From contig QFMX01000012.1 of assembly GCA_003240625.1 (NCBI GenBank), positions 10,039-74,038 on the forward strand: a stretch of 64,000 nt of DNA, given 5' to 3'. Positions 53,109 to 63,772 of this stretch are shown here, in pieces. Positions within the stretch are counted from its first letter, which is position 1. Each line of letters opens with the position of its first letter. Origin of the DNA: Sphingomonas taxi. Lineage in GTDB: Bacteria; Pseudomonadota; Alphaproteobacteria; Sphingomonadales; Sphingomonadaceae. Below the pieces are notes generated by a model. The model was not told the DNA's origin, did not search any database, and saw only the letters and a program-made list of their open reading frames with translations. A program made the position numbers and the translations under genes.

Positions 53109-53137
53109 TTGAGATTGTCTCACTAATATAATAATAC
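53109..53137 (+). promoter_or_regulatory. Possible sigma-70-type promoter of the AT-rich orphan gene
   Basis: TTGAGA (53109-53114) and TAATAC (53132-53137) are separated by 17 bases, 32 bases before the gene's ATG. The region is AT-rich, so chance matches are likelier. Assignment is tentative. Confidence 0.35.
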
Positions 53138-53169
53138 AACAAACCGCAAAAGTATTAGGGCATCCACGA

Positions 53170-53965
53170 ATGGGAATTTGGTCAAAAAAAGCGGCCGAGG
53201 GAATTAGCCGTATAAGAAAGCATTTTAAGAAATGCCTGATAGTACACTATGGGTGCCAAAGCCTATATGACGATCGCGAAGGTCTATCTCCACGAATTGG
53301 AAACATCGTAGTCCGAGACTTAGATAACGAGCAGACTTTTAGCTTTGCAATCCATCTTGTTGCCGAGAAAATGCATATTCCCAAAGACGACATATTTTTA
53401 AGATATGACGAGATAGAAACCGTCCTCCTTGAGGATTTTTATCAGTTTGTACGCGAGCATCCTGGGAATATTTGGCTCCACTGGAACATGATAAATCTAC
53501 AGTTTGGATTTGAAACCATCGCTCATCGCTATAGCGTCCTTACAGGCCGCAACGCACCAAGCATCGATATGGATGACAGAATCAATATCGGAGGCATTGT
53601 AATTGGGAAATATGGCGAGAATTATGTAAGCAAGCCGCACATGCCTAATCTGATGAAGGTAAATGGCGGCCTAAAGAGGGATTTTATACCTGGAAAAGAG
53701 GAGATTGATCTTTTCAAAAATGGCGAGTTTGCGCGACTGCATGCCTCTACAATATCAAAAGTTAGCTTCTTTAGTGAAGTAGTCCACATGCTACTTGATG
53801 GAAATTTGAAAACACAGCGCGCCAGCATACTAATAAAAGCCGAAAGAACAGCCGATAATCCTATTGCCAAGTTGATTGGCTTGGCGGCTGCCATTTACAC
53901 CATAATAGATCTTACAGTAAAGGCGGGGATCTGGAGTGCTTTAAATAAGGCATGGATATCCGTGA

Positions 53966-53973
<8 letters not shown>
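53170..53973 (+). CDS. AT-rich orphan protein of unknown function with C-terminal membrane helix
   Basis: This 267-residue protein differs sharply from its neighbours in base composition: of the 60 bases at 53281-53340, 26 are G or C, whereas the flanking genes are plainly GC-rich. Landmarks are IVHYGCQSLYDDREGLSPRI near residues 23-42 and WLHWNMINLQFGFETIAHRYSVL near 101-123 (key HWNMINLQFGFE). A hydrophobic helix lies near the C-terminus (LIGLAAAIYTIIDLTV). I do not recognise the family; the first block with acidic residues could be part of a nuclease-like fold, but this is speculative. It was probably acquired by transfer. Its 3' end overlaps thiC by 8 bases. Confidence 0.75.
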
Positions 53974-55885
<1,912 letters not shown>

Positions 55886-55934
55886 GCGCTTGCTCCTACG
55901 GGTCTCGGAGCAAGGCTGCGGTTCTGTGGCGACC

Positions 55935-56030
55935 GCTCCCTCCCTCCGCCGGTATCAACCGGATCAGGTTCAGCGGGTCGAAGGCTCCTGCCTTCCTCTC
56001 AAGCGCGGATTAGCGCTCCCCCGGGGTGGA
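55935..56030 (-). ncRNA. TPP (thiamine pyrophosphate) riboswitch, THI element
   Basis: On the minus strand the element reads CCCCGGGGGAGC, then TTGAGAGG (the CUGAGA-type box), ACCCGCTGAACCTGATCCGG (the pyrimidine-binding core) and TGATACCGGCGGAGGGAG at the 3' side of the closing stem. This is the conserved THI fold. It lies between thiC (ATG 55885) and the upstream repeats, and turns thiC off when TPP is present. Boundaries are approximate. Confidence 0.93.
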
Positions 56031-56112
56031 GTCAGCATAGGGGGCTTGGGGTGGGGTGCAATGGGGAATTTGGTGGCGGTGTTGATCGTCGATGCCCCTG
56101 CGCTTTGGGCAC

Positions 56113-56140
56113 ACCCTTCGACTTCGCTCAGGGCGAACGG
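56113..56140. repeat. Partial palindromic repeat family H, copy 2
   Basis: CACCCTTCGACTTCGCTCAG followed by GGCGAACG is one half of the element seen at 56372-56448. The partner half is not visible here. Confidence 0.65.
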
Positions 56141-56162
56141 GAGTGGGGGGGTGCCTCTTGCG

Positions 56163-56288
56163 ATCCTCCCCCGCCAGGGGGAGGTGGATGGCGCTTGCCA
56201 GACGGAGGGGGAGGTAAGGGGTAACCTCTGTTGCGTGGCCCTCCCCCTCCGACGCCTGCGGCGCCACCTCCCCCTGGCGGGGGAGGAT
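56163..56288. repeat. Palindromic repeat family C, copy 4
   Basis: End arms ATCCTCCCCCGCCAGGGGGA and TCCCCCTGGCGGGGGAGGAT with the inner pair GACGGAGGGGGAGG and CCCTCCCCCTCCG. It lies in the 423-base gap upstream of the TPP riboswitch. Confidence 0.92.
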
Positions 56289-56308
56289 TGAGGTTGTGCG
56301 GACAAAGG

Positions 56309-56344
56309 AAAAGGCCGCTGCCCTGGTTGGGGCAACGGCCTTTT
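56309..56344. terminator. Hairpin terminator, bidirectional shape
   Basis: AAAAGGCCGCTGCCC pairs with GGGGCAACGGCCTTTT around a short TGGTT loop. A-run and T-run on the two sides give a strong intrinsic terminator in either direction, here past the OMP gene on the minus strand. Confidence 0.8.
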
Positions 56345-56371
56345 CGAAGTGTACAGTAATCGCGTCCCCCT

Positions 56372-56448
56372 CCCCGTTCGTGCTGAGCGCAGTCGAAGCA
56401 CCCTTGCACGTGGGGCTTACCCTTCGACTTCGCTCAGGGCGAACGGGG
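56372..56448. repeat. Palindromic repeat family H, copy 3
   Basis: Ends CCCCGTTCGTGCTGAGC and CGCTCAGGGCGAACGGGG are inverted, with inner CAGTCGAAGCACCC and CCCTTCGACTTCG. It lies between the OMP stop and the terminator hairpin. Confidence 0.82.
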
Positions 56449-56464
56449 TGGAGGGTGCGCTACC

Positions 56465-57343
56465 TCAGAACCGGAAAGAAACGGTGCCGCGGAGCGAGTG
56501 CCAGCGGAACTGGTCATCGCTGCGGCGGAAGGTGGTGCCGGCGGTGTTGGGAGCTAGCACGAACGGGTTGTTCGCCAGCAGGACCGGGCTGCCCGCAAGC
56601 GCGGTGCCGGCGGTGACCAGGACGCGGGCTTCGTCGTCCTTGTACTGGTGGTAGGTATATTCCATGCCGATCGAGATGTTGCGGGTCAGCTTCTGCTCGA
56701 TGCCGCCGCCGCCGACATAGCCCCAGCGCTTGTTCGAGCCGGTGGCTGCGAACGCGTTGGCGGTATTGGTGGTGAAGAACAGGTTGTCGATCTTGGCATA
56801 GCCGGCGCCGCCGGTGGCGTAGAACAGCGTGTTGCGCGCGGCGAGGCCGGCGCGGACGCGGGCCGAAGCTTCCCACTTCAGCTTGCGCGCCATCGTGTAG
56901 CTGGCGGGCGTGGTCGAAAAGCCGGCGACGCTGTCGGTGATGTCGGACTTGCCGAATTCGCCGACCAAGCCGACCACGAACGGGCCGCTCTGCACGTCGA
57001 AGCCTGCGCGGCCGTAATAGGACCAGCCGTCGTCATCGTTGCGGCAGCCGTAATCGACGACCGCAGTGCGGGCGGAGCCATTGCAGAAGCCTGGCGAGAA
57101 CGCGTTGCCGCCGGTGATCGTGTTGACGCTGTCGTTGAAAGTGCCGTCGCCGTTGCGATCGAACAGGATCGACGAGCCGACGTCGTTGCCCTGGACGTCG
57201 TAGCCGCCAGCTGCGCCGATATAGACGCCCGAGAACGGCTTGCTGTCACGGTCGGTGGTCATGTCCTGCGCGGCGGCGGGAACGGCAAAAATGCCCGCGG
57301 CGGCGAGGCCGGCGAGCATGGTGAGCGTCGTGAAGTGTTTCAT
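56465..57343 (-). CDS. Outer-membrane beta-barrel protein (porin-like, opacity family type)
   Basis: The 292-residue protein has a signal peptide (MKHFTTLTMLAGLAAAGIF ending VPAAAQ). It then has FSGVYIGAAGGYDVQG, YYGRAGFDVQ, WEASARVRAGLAARNTLFY, YVGGGGIEQKL and NISIGMEYTYHQY. It ends in LRGTVSFRF, whose terminal Phe is recognised by the BAM machinery. This is the eight-stranded barrel pattern of OmpA/Opa-like proteins. The ATG at 57343 is preferred to 57349 since GGGGA is then at better distance. Function unknown. A terminator hairpin follows. Confidence 0.85.
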   Translation of the reverse strand: MKHFTTLTMLAGLAAAGIFAVPAAAQDMTTDRDSKPFSGVYIGAAGGYDVQGNDVGSSILFDRNGDGTFNDSVNTITGGNAFSPGFCNGSARTAVVDYGCRNDDDGWSYYGRAGFDVQSGPFVVGLVGEFGKSDITDSVAGFSTTPASYTMARKLKWEASARVRAGLAARNTLFYATGGAGYAKIDNLFFTTNTANAFAATGSNKRWGYVGGGGIEQKLTRNISIGMEYTYHQYKDDEARVLVTAGTALAGSPVLLANNPFVLAPNTAGTTFRRSDDQFRWHSLRGTVSFRF

Positions 57344-57421
57344 GGTCATTCCCCAAACAAGGATCGCGGCGCTCCTGAATGCGCCGCGATCCGAGGTTTC
57401 TGTTTCAGTCCGTGACGGCGA

Positions 57422-58438
57422 TCACGCGTTGGCGCCGCTGCTCCGAAGTGCGTCGGTGCGGTTGTTGGTCCCGTTGGGGAAGAAGCCCCCGCCGATCTTT
57501 GCGGTATTGGTCAGATAGGCGATGTTGTGCACCTGCGCGATCGACCGGCTATAGGCCAGGCCGTTGGCGTCGGTCGGGACGATGTTCGACATGGTCGCAT
57601 CGGTACCGGTGATGCCCTGATCGATGTCGCTGCTGCCGTCGAGGCTGTCGCGCGCATCGCTGATCTGGCCCGCGATGGTACGCAGCGACGGGGTCTGCAG
57701 GCCCTTGCGGTACAGGATCGTGCGGATCAGGCCGGCGTGATAGGCCTCTGCCGCGAGGATGCCGGCGGCCGCCTCGAGATAGGTCTTGTTGGCGATCAGC
57801 GCCGCTGCGCCCTTATAGGCCGAGACGCCGACGTCCTCGAAGATGTACGCGCCGAGCAGGAAGCTGTTGTCGTCGGCATAGGGGTTGAACACCTGCGATG
57901 CAGAGACGACGCCGGCGGCGCGTGCTGCTGCCGTGAACGCACCGGGCGCGGCGACCGTGCCGACCGAGATGTCGATCGCCGGCTGGGCGACGGCGGCGGT
58001 GCCGAGCGCGGTACGCAGGAACGCGACGTGCGCGACCTCGTCGATCGCGATCTCGCGGGCGTATTCGCGGACGACGGCATCCTGGAACGGGACCTGCGCA
58101 CCGCCGGTGACGGCGCCCTGCGTACCGGTGCCGGTGAGCAGGCTGGCGTTCAGCCCGACGCCGAATGCCGCGAAGGCGTAGAACTGCGCTTCGAGATATT
58201 CGAGGTTCAGCGCGTAGTTGAGGATATCCGCGTCGTTGATCGTCGCGGCCGGGGTCGGGCTCGGGGTCGGCGTAGGAGCGGGTGCGAGATCTTCATCGTC
58301 GTTGCCGCAGGCCGCAAGCAGGCTTGCGCCGCCGATGGCGAGGGCCGAGCCGCCGGCGAAGCGGAGGAAGCCGCGGCGCTCGTTACGGCGGGCGGCGATC
58401 GCGTCGAATATCTCGAGCTTGGTATTGAGATCGGTCAT
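57422..58438 (-). CDS. Ferritin-like domain protein, Tat lipoprotein type
   Basis: The 338-residue protein has an N-terminal twin-arginine signal (NERRGFLRFAGGSALAIGG) ending in a lipobox LLAAC, then a Pro/Thr linker. A ferritin-like four-helix domain follows: DADILNYALNLEYLEAQFYAFAA with the first Glu ligands (key LEYLEAQFY), EIAIDEVAHVAFLRTAL with Glu and His ligands (key DEVAHVAFL), and LAAEAYHAGLIRTI. It should be exported folded to the periplasm or outer membrane. Function unknown. It is the downstream paralogue of the gene at 58516. Confidence 0.87.
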   Translation of the reverse strand: MTDLNTKLEIFDAIAARRNERRGFLRFAGGSALAIGGASLLAACGNDDEDLAPAPTPTPSPTPAATINDADILNYALNLEYLEAQFYAFAAFGVGLNASLLTGTGTQGAVTGGAQVPFQDAVVREYAREIAIDEVAHVAFLRTALGTAAVAQPAIDISVGTVAAPGAFTAAARAAGVVSASQVFNPYADDNSFLLGAYIFEDVGVSAYKGAAALIANKTYLEAAAGILAAEAYHAGLIRTILYRKGLQTPSLRTIAGQISDARDSLDGSSDIDQGITGTDATMSNIVPTDANGLAYSRSIAQVHNIAYLTNTAKIGGGFFPNGTNNRTDALRSSGANA

Positions 58439-58515
58439 TGGGTTAATCCCTGAATAGCGAAGATGAGCGTTGGGCTGGGCTGAGGCGATCGGGCCGATAT
58501 GATCGGGCCGATCGA

Positions 58516-59535
58516 TCAGGCTGCCGCAGTGCTCGTCTTGATGTTGCCGGCCATGCCGTTCGGGAAGAACCCGCCGGCCGATGCCGCACCGCTGTTGAGA
58601 TAGACGATGTTGAGCACCTGGCTCACCGAGCGGCTATAGGCGACGCCGTTGCTGTCGAGCGGGACGATGTTCGACACGGTCACCGCGGCCTGCGTGGTGG
58701 CGAGGTTGATCGGCGTCGCGCTGTACGACGAGATGCCCTGATCGATGTCGTTCGCACCGAAGATCGTCGTGTTGGCGCCGCCACCGTCGAGGCTGTCGCG
58801 CGCGCGCGAGATGGCATCGGCGGAGGTGCGCAGCGACGGGGTCGCGATGCCCTTGCCGTACAGCGTCGTGCGGACGATCGCGGCGTGATACGCCTCGACC
58901 GCGAGCAGGCCGGCGGCGGCCTCGAGATACGCCTTGCTGGTGAGCAGCGGGGCGGCGCCCTTGTACGCGGTCACGCCGACGTCCTCGAAGATGAACGCGC
59001 CGAGCAGGAACGCCTCGTCGGTGGCGTAGGGATCGAACGCGGTGCCGGCGGGGACGAGCCCGGCGGCCTGAGCGGCGAGCGAGAAGGCGCTGGTCGGCGA
59101 GACGCTGACGTCGATCACCGGCTGCGCGACGGCGGCGGTGCCGAGCGCGGTACGGAGGAACTTGACGTGGGCGATCTCGTCCTGGGCGATCTCACGGGCG
59201 TATTGCGCGACGATCGGATCGGTGAAATTGACTTGGCGACCGCCGCGGACCGCACCCTGGGTGCCGGAACCGCCGAGCAGGCTGTTGTCGAGCCCGGTGC
59301 CATAGGCGGCGTAGGAATAGAATTGCGCCTCGAGATATTCGAGGTTGAGTGCGAAGTTCAGGACGTCGGCGTCGGTGACGGACTGGGCCGCCGCGGCGCT
59401 GGACATCGACAATGCAGTCGCACCGGCCGCGGTGATCGCAGCGGCGCCAAGCGCATTCTTGAAGAACTCACGCCGCTCGCTGCGCCGTTCCACTCGCGCA
59501 TCGAGGGCTTCGATCAGGTGCACGCTCTCGGTCAT
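58516..59535 (-). CDS. Ferritin-like domain protein, Tat-exported paralogue
   Basis: The 339-residue protein parallels the downstream gene through its length: NLEYLEAQFYSYAAYG, QDEIAHVKFLRTALGT, VEAYHAAIVRTT. The signal is SERREFFKNALGAAAIT with the twin arginine but without a lipobox; cleavage would be near SAAAAQ. So one copy is lipid-anchored and this one is soluble in the periplasm. The gap between them is 77 bases. AGGGGAGGA precedes the ATG. Iron, manganese or another oxidative function may be imagined, but none is shown. Confidence 0.87.
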   Translation of the reverse strand: MTESVHLIEALDARVERRSERREFFKNALGAAAITAAGATALSMSSAAAAQSVTDADVLNFALNLEYLEAQFYSYAAYGTGLDNSLLGGSGTQGAVRGGRQVNFTDPIVAQYAREIAQDEIAHVKFLRTALGTAAVAQPVIDVSVSPTSAFSLAAQAAGLVPAGTAFDPYATDEAFLLGAFIFEDVGVTAYKGAAPLLTSKAYLEAAAGLLAVEAYHAAIVRTTLYGKGIATPSLRTSADAISRARDSLDGGGANTTIFGANDIDQGISSYSATPINLATTQAAVTVSNIVPLDSNGVAYSRSVSQVLNIVYLNSGAASAGGFFPNGMAGNIKTSTAAA

Positions 59536-60204
59536 ATCAGGGTCCTCCCCTTGTTGTTGCAGACGTCGGAGTTATTGAAACAATCGAACAGTCCGGACCG
59601 ATCAGAGCAACACCCTGTCGCCAAGGCCCGACTCGTAACGCGCTCTATTGCGGGCAAAAACTTGCCGTCCAATTCGAGGAACGGACGCCAGGGGGAAATG
59701 GACGCAGCATTAACGGCAACGTCGTGAAATAAATTTCAGGCGGGGTGGGGGTTTGGTGGAGCGGCGGCGGGGTGGCCTTGCGGGGGCGCTCGGGGCGGGT
59801 TCGCGGGAGCGTTCGGAAGATCGGGTCGCGGCGGTTTTGCGGGAGCTTTGGTGGTTGGTGTCGCGGGAGCTTTGGGGCGCTTCGGCCGCGGCAGTTCTCG
59901 TGGCTGGCTGGCTCTCGTCGGTAGGAAGTCGCTGGCGGTTGAGGCTGCGTGGCCTACTTTCCCCTTCCCTTCAAGGCAGGGGCTTTTCGTCAGATCCCTG
60001 CCTTACGATCCTCCCCCGCCAGGGGGAGGTGGCGCCGTAGGCGACGGAGGGGGAGGACACGGAACCGGCGTTTGCGCTACCTCCCCCTCCGTCTGGCAAG
60101 GGCCAGCCACCTCCCCCTTGCGGGGGAGGATCGTGAGGTCCGGGGGTTTGGCTCTTGTTTGCCCGAGATCAGATCAGGCCGGGCTTGGATCAGCCGGGCC
60201 TGGA
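59536..60204. other. 669-base gap: promoter region of the ferritin-like pair, repeat C, no convincing gene
   Basis: The right 120 bases of the ferritin genes' upstream region hold a good Shine-Dalgarno and probably their promoter. From 59740 to 60000 the sequence is G-rich with open frames but no protein-like pattern or Shine-Dalgarno. A family C repeat occupies 60008-60131. The end, 60132-60204, follows the MipA gene stop. Confidence 0.6.
60008..60131. repeat. Palindromic repeat family C, copy 5
   Basis: End arms ATCCTCCCCCGCCAGGGGGA and TCCCCCTTGCGGGGGAGGAT with the inner pair GACGGAGGGGGAGGA and CCTCCCCCTCCGTC. It lies downstream of the MipA-like gene. Confidence 0.92.
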
Positions 60205-61068
60205 TCAGAAGGTGTAGGTCAGGCCTACCGCGCCGAGCCACTGGTCGGCATCGCCGACGTCGGCGACGATCGGGCTGTCCTTGTACTTGCCGACCATGCG
60301 GCCGTAGAGCACGCCGGCACCGACGCCGAGGCCGTGGCGGAGATCGCCGGACAGGCTCTGCACCACGAACAGCGATGCGTTGACGCGGCGGAAACCGCTG
60401 TCGTTGACGTCGTAGGTGCGCAGGCCGCTGGCGAGCGAGCCGATCGGCGTCACCGCCGCGTAGGTGCGGCCGAAGCCCTTGCCGGCATAATCCGCCGACA
60501 CCCCGAGCGAGACGAGCGTGCGCACCGACAGCGGCGTGGTGTAGTTCACCTGCGGCGTGATGACGTAGCTGTCATAGGTGCCCGAGACATCGTGGACATA
60601 GGCGACGCGCGCGGTGAGCGTGTCGTAGTCACTGGTGATGACGCCGGTCCGGGCGACGCCGACATAGCCGCCCAGCTCATAGGCGGTGTCGATCTTGCCG
60701 AGTGCGCGGACCTGGCGATTGTCGATATCGCCGGTGCGATCGCGGCGGACGCCGGCGATGACGCCGACTTCGTAGTTGATTCCGACTTCGCCCGTGTTGG
60801 GGATCAGGTTGAAATACAGCTGCGTGCCGCGGAGGAAGATGTCATGGCCGCGGACCGCGCCGACGAATGCACCGGCGGGCGTGAAGGAATTGCTGTCCGC
60901 ACCTTCGTAATCGGGCATCGACACCACGCCGAGCGCGACCGTCATGCGGTTGTTGTCACGGGGATCGGTGATCGGCGGCGACGGGTTGGGGTCCGTCTGG
61001 GCGAGCGCCGGCGTGGCGATCGCGAGCACCGCGATTGCGGCAGACGTGAAGAGAGTGAGTGCGCGCAA
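60205..61068 (-). CDS. MipA/OmpV-family outer-membrane protein
   Basis: The 287-residue protein has a signal peptide (MRALTLFTSAAIAVLAIATP ending ALAQ), then a barrel with MTVALGVVSMPDYEGADS near residue 41, a mark of the MipA/OmpV family (Pxy-Gly start). It has GVGAGVLYGRMVGKY and ends AVGLTYTF. MipA scaffolds murein enzymes in E. coli and OmpV is an immunogenic porin; the role here is unknown. The gene is followed on the minus strand by no partner; upstream is the DUF2141 gene, 69 bases away. Confidence 0.87.
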   Translation of the reverse strand: MRALTLFTSAAIAVLAIATPALAQTDPNPSPPITDPRDNNRMTVALGVVSMPDYEGADSNSFTPAGAFVGAVRGHDIFLRGTQLYFNLIPNTGEVGINYEVGVIAGVRRDRTGDIDNRQVRALGKIDTAYELGGYVGVARTGVITSDYDTLTARVAYVHDVSGTYDSYVITPQVNYTTPLSVRTLVSLGVSADYAGKGFGRTYAAVTPIGSLASGLRTYDVNDSGFRRVNASLFVVQSLSGDLRHGLGVGAGVLYGRMVGKYKDSPIVADVGDADQWLGAVGLTYTF

Positions 61069-61137
61069 GGAAATGCTCCGGACAAAAAGGTTCCCCGTCG
61101 CAACGCGGTGAAACCGTTTTCGGTCCGTTAGGATCGG

Positions 61138-61572
61138 TCAGAAGATGTAACGCATTTTCACCTGTTGCAATTCGGCATCACCGGCAACCATGAACCGGGC
61201 CGCCGAAAAACGTGGCGGACCGAACCGGACGGCGGCGTTGCGCGAGAAGCCGTACCCCTCGCGCGGGATGCCGGCGAGCGTATCCAGCTTGGCGTTGTTG
61301 TTCTCGTCGTGGATCACCGCGAGCGCATAGCCGCGCTGGGGCAACCCCGGGAAGCTGGTGGTGTGGACGCTGGCGGGCAGCGACCGGGTCAGCGCGTTGG
61401 CATCGTCGACGCAGGCGGGGAAATTGTCGGGATCCGCGGTGAGGCAGATCCGGATCATGCCCTTTGCCGAGCGGAGATTGTCGATCTCTACGTCAAGCCG
61501 CGTGACGGGGGCTGCTGCTGCCAGCGTCAGCCACGCCAGCGCGCCCGCCACTACCAACGGCAGGCGCGACAC
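61138..61572 (-). CDS. DUF2141 secreted protein
   Basis: The 144-residue protein begins at a GTG (VSRLPLVVAGALAWLTLAAAA), a signal peptide. The domain reads RLDVEIDNLRSAKGMIRICL, then FPGLPQRGYALAVIHDENNN, the DUF2141 signature (key YALAVIHDENNN), and IPREGYGFSRNA, with a C-terminal VKMRYIF. Function unknown, periplasmic. Its first 80 bases overlap the end of the hydroxylase gene in another frame, so one of the two ends may be mis-set, or the overlap is real. Confidence 0.8.
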   Translation of the reverse strand: MSRLPLVVAGALAWLTLAAAAPVTRLDVEIDNLRSAKGMIRICLTADPDNFPACVDDANALTRSLPASVHTTSFPGLPQRGYALAVIHDENNNAKLDTLAGIPREGYGFSRNAAVRFGPPRFSAARFMVAGDAELQQVKMRYIF

Positions 61573-62311
61573 GGGCGGCAGCTTTCGCGTGCGACTTGGT
61601 GAAGTCGCCGAGCCCCTTGTCGGTGCCGCAGAGCCGATCCCAAAAGCGGAAATAGAGGCCATAGTTGCACCCGTATTGTTCGTGATGGCGCTGATGATGG
61701 CTCGCCGTGATCAGCCAGCCGCCCAGTGCGCCCCGCCACATGAACCGGGGGAAAACCTCCCACCCCATGTGATTGGTTACCCCCATAACGGTCATGATCG
61801 TCAGTACCAGACCCAGTGCGCCGACATGGATCGGAATCAGGAAGACCAGTAGCGGAATTATCACAGCGCCGGTGATCGCCTCGATCGGATGGAACGCCAT
61901 CGCCGCCCAGGCGGTCGGCGGGCGGCTGGCGTGATGCACCGCATGCGCGAGCTTGAAGGGTTTCGGCCGGTGCATCCAGCGATGCGTCCAGTAGAACCAC
62001 GTGTCGTGCGCGAACAGGAAGGCGAGCACCGACACCGGCAGGTACCAGAGCGGATAGGCGTGGACGTCGGTATAGATCTGCGTCCAGCCGCGATTCTGCC
62101 AGCCCCAGGCGACGATCCCCGCGGGTACGCCGTAGATCGCGGCGGAGGCGATGCTCCACCAGATCTCGCGCCGCATCTGCGCGTCGAGCCCGCGGTAGAG
62201 CCCGGGATGACGCGCGCGGGTGGCCGCGGCGAACGCGCCGGAGACGATGAGATAGCGGACCCCGACGATCGCGGTCATTGCCAGCGCGGAGAGGAGGATG
62301 GCGAGCCACAT
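61493..62311 (-). CDS. Fatty-acid hydroxylase / sterol desaturase superfamily membrane enzyme
   Basis: The 272-residue protein has four or more hydrophobic helices and the di-iron histidine clusters of the superfamily: HDTWFYWTHRWMHR, LAHAVHHASRPP and SHHQRHHEQYGCNYG. It would oxygenate or desaturate a lipid, carotenoid or sterol-like substrate at the inner membrane. The ATG at 62311 (MWLAILLSAL) is used, since the frame upstream is polar. After GLGDFTKSHAKAAARV the C-terminal 30 residues are unlike the family and overlap the DUF2141 gene. Confidence 0.85.
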   Translation of the reverse strand: MWLAILLSALAMTAIVGVRYLIVSGAFAAATRARHPGLYRGLDAQMRREIWWSIASAAIYGVPAGIVAWGWQNRGWTQIYTDVHAYPLWYLPVSVLAFLFAHDTWFYWTHRWMHRPKPFKLAHAVHHASRPPTAWAAMAFHPIEAITGAVIIPLLVFLIPIHVGALGLVLTIMTVMGVTNHMGWEVFPRFMWRGALGGWLITASHHQRHHEQYGCNYGLYFRFWDRLCGTDKGLGDFTKSHAKAAARVAPAVGSGGRAGVADAGSSSPRHAA

Positions 62312-62502
62312 GAGGCGCTTATAGGGGATTTTGGGGTGTTGGGTAATGGGGGTTGTGGTGATGAGTGTGATGCAGAAATCGAAGCTTCTGCATCGATAGG
62401 GGCGCACCGAGATAGAGACGTGCCGATTTTTTTGGCCTCTATTCCCGTCCAAGCCGTCGATATCCACCCGGACTTCGAACCTGCTGGCGTGGCGAAACGC
62501 TT

Positions 62503-62808
62503 ATGCTAGTGTCGGCCATGATCTTTATCGCGCTCGCAGTATTTCTTCAGAGTGGTTCGGGGCTGATGGCGCCGCCGGTGATCGTGCGACCGCCGAAAGA
62601 CAGCGCCGTGTCGAAACCGCTCCGTGCAATGGGGGATAATCTCGAACTGGTCGGCCACTGCTCCCGCTTCATAGCGCCGGCCGACATGAACGAGCTCATG
62701 ATCCTTGCCACATCGGTTCCGGCAGACGAACCGTATCTTATGAGCCGGCTTGGCAAGGGCTCGCAACGTCCCGAGAGCGACGCATGGTGTGCCGCGCGGA
62801 TTAAATAG
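62503..62808 (+). CDS. Small secreted protein of unknown function
   Basis: The 101-residue product has a short hydrophobic N-terminal segment (MIFIALAVFLQSGSG from the second Met at 62518), then a polar region with two cysteines (HCSRF and AWCAARI). It may be exported. Nothing is recognised. Two ATGs, at 62503 and 62518, are possible. No clear Shine-Dalgarno. It lies between divergent and unrelated genes. Confidence 0.5.
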   Translation: MLVSAMIFIALAVFLQSGSGLMAPPVIVRPPKDSAVSKPLRAMGDNLELVGHCSRFIAPADMNELMILATSVPADEPYLMSRLGKGSQRPESDAWCAARIK

Positions 62809-63009
62809 GCCGAGAAGCCGTTTCGCCAATTAGACAACAGCGCTATCGATAGCCTGATGGTACCCGGCCGTCGCAACAGGCTGCACGCATCGCGATGATT
62901 TTGGCTTTTCCAGAGAATCTCTCGGGGCTGCGATAGGCTCTATGCAGTGGGCGGAAAGATGGTAGCCTCACCTCCAGAGCAGGATGACCTGCCAATCGGA
63001 GAGTGATGC

Positions 63010-63222
63010 ATGGCAGACCACAGCGCCGCGCGCGGGGATATTGGTGGCGAGACCGACCGGGATATTCGCGAGGATACCGGCAAGGACCACAAGGGGCTGA
63101 TCTATGTGATCGCCGGGACCATATTGGCCCTGGGGCTGGTGTTGATGGCGTTCTACGACCGGGCGGGCGATCCGATGCCGATCGCTGCGGTGCAGACGCC
63201 GGTCGTCACCGCGCAGCAATAG
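63010..63222 (+). CDS. Small single-span membrane protein
   Basis: The 70-residue protein has a polar N-terminus (ADHSAARGDIGGETDRDIRED), then one hydrophobic helix (LIYVIAGTILALGLVLMAFY, about residues 30-49) and a short tail. GGAGAG precedes the ATG by 7 bases. It is similar in layout to small sphingomonad stress-associated membrane proteins, but no function can be given. Its last 17 bases overlap the 3' end of the convergent GNAT gene. Confidence 0.65.
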   Translation: MADHSAARGDIGGETDRDIREDTGKDHKGLIYVIAGTILALGLVLMAFYDRAGDPMPIAAVQTPVVTAQQ

Positions 63223-63772
63223 CCGCGGGATTTCTCGCATCGGCGTGGCGGTCGAAGATCAGGATCGGCGCGTCCCGGTAGGTGCCCGTGGTGCGCAGGC
63301 GGTAGCCGAGGCGCTCGGCGAGGCGGATCGACGGGGCGTTGACGGGATCTATGATGCAGGTCGTCGTGGGGATGTGCGCGTCGGTCCAGGCGAGAATCGC
63401 GGCGAGCGCTTCGGAGGCGTAGCCCTGGCCTTGCGCGGCGCCGGTGAGGGTCCAGCCGACCTCTGGCGCAGCGTCGATCGAGGGCTCGATCGCGCGGCGG
63501 GCCTCGATCAGGCCGAGTTCGCCGATCAACGCACCGGTCGCGGTGTCGCGCGCGATCCAGCTGCCATAGCCGAACAGCGTCCATTGGCCGATCGAGCGGA
63601 GCAGGCGGATCCAGACGTCCTCGCGGGAGCGGGGCTGGCCGCCGATCATCGTGTAGACGCGCGGATCGGTCCACATCGCGGCGCAGTCCTCGAGGTCGGT
63701 CGCGGCGTGGCCGGTCAGGGTCAGGCGGGCGGTGGTGAGCGTGGGGGCGGATGCGGGCGTGAGCGTGGGCAT
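63206..63772 (-). CDS. GNAT-family N-acetyltransferase (RimJ/RimL type)
   Basis: The 188-residue protein has LTTARLTLTGHAATDLEDCA at the start, typical of the RimJ/RimL subgroup, then WIARDTATGALIGELGL, and EVGWTLTGAAQGQGYASEAL with the acetyl-CoA pyrophosphate loop QGQGYA. CIIDPVNAPSIRLAERLGYR near 150-170 completes the fold. It transfers an acetyl group to an amine, protein N-terminus or antibiotic; the substrate is unknown. The gene stands alone at the end of the readable gene order. Confidence 0.9.
   Translation of the reverse strand: MPTLTPASAPTLTTARLTLTGHAATDLEDCAAMWTDPRVYTMIGGQPRSREDVWIRLLRSIGQWTLFGYGSWIARDTATGALIGELGLIEARRAIEPSIDAAPEVGWTLTGAAQGQGYASEALAAILAWTDAHIPTTTCIIDPVNAPSIRLAERLGYRLRTTGTYRDAPILIFDRHADARNPAAIAAR

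Noticed and set aside
59753..60040. 95-codon frame in the gap before repeat C
   Set aside because: Gly/Arg/Leu-rich, no Shine-Dalgarno, and it runs into the repeat; looks like chance.
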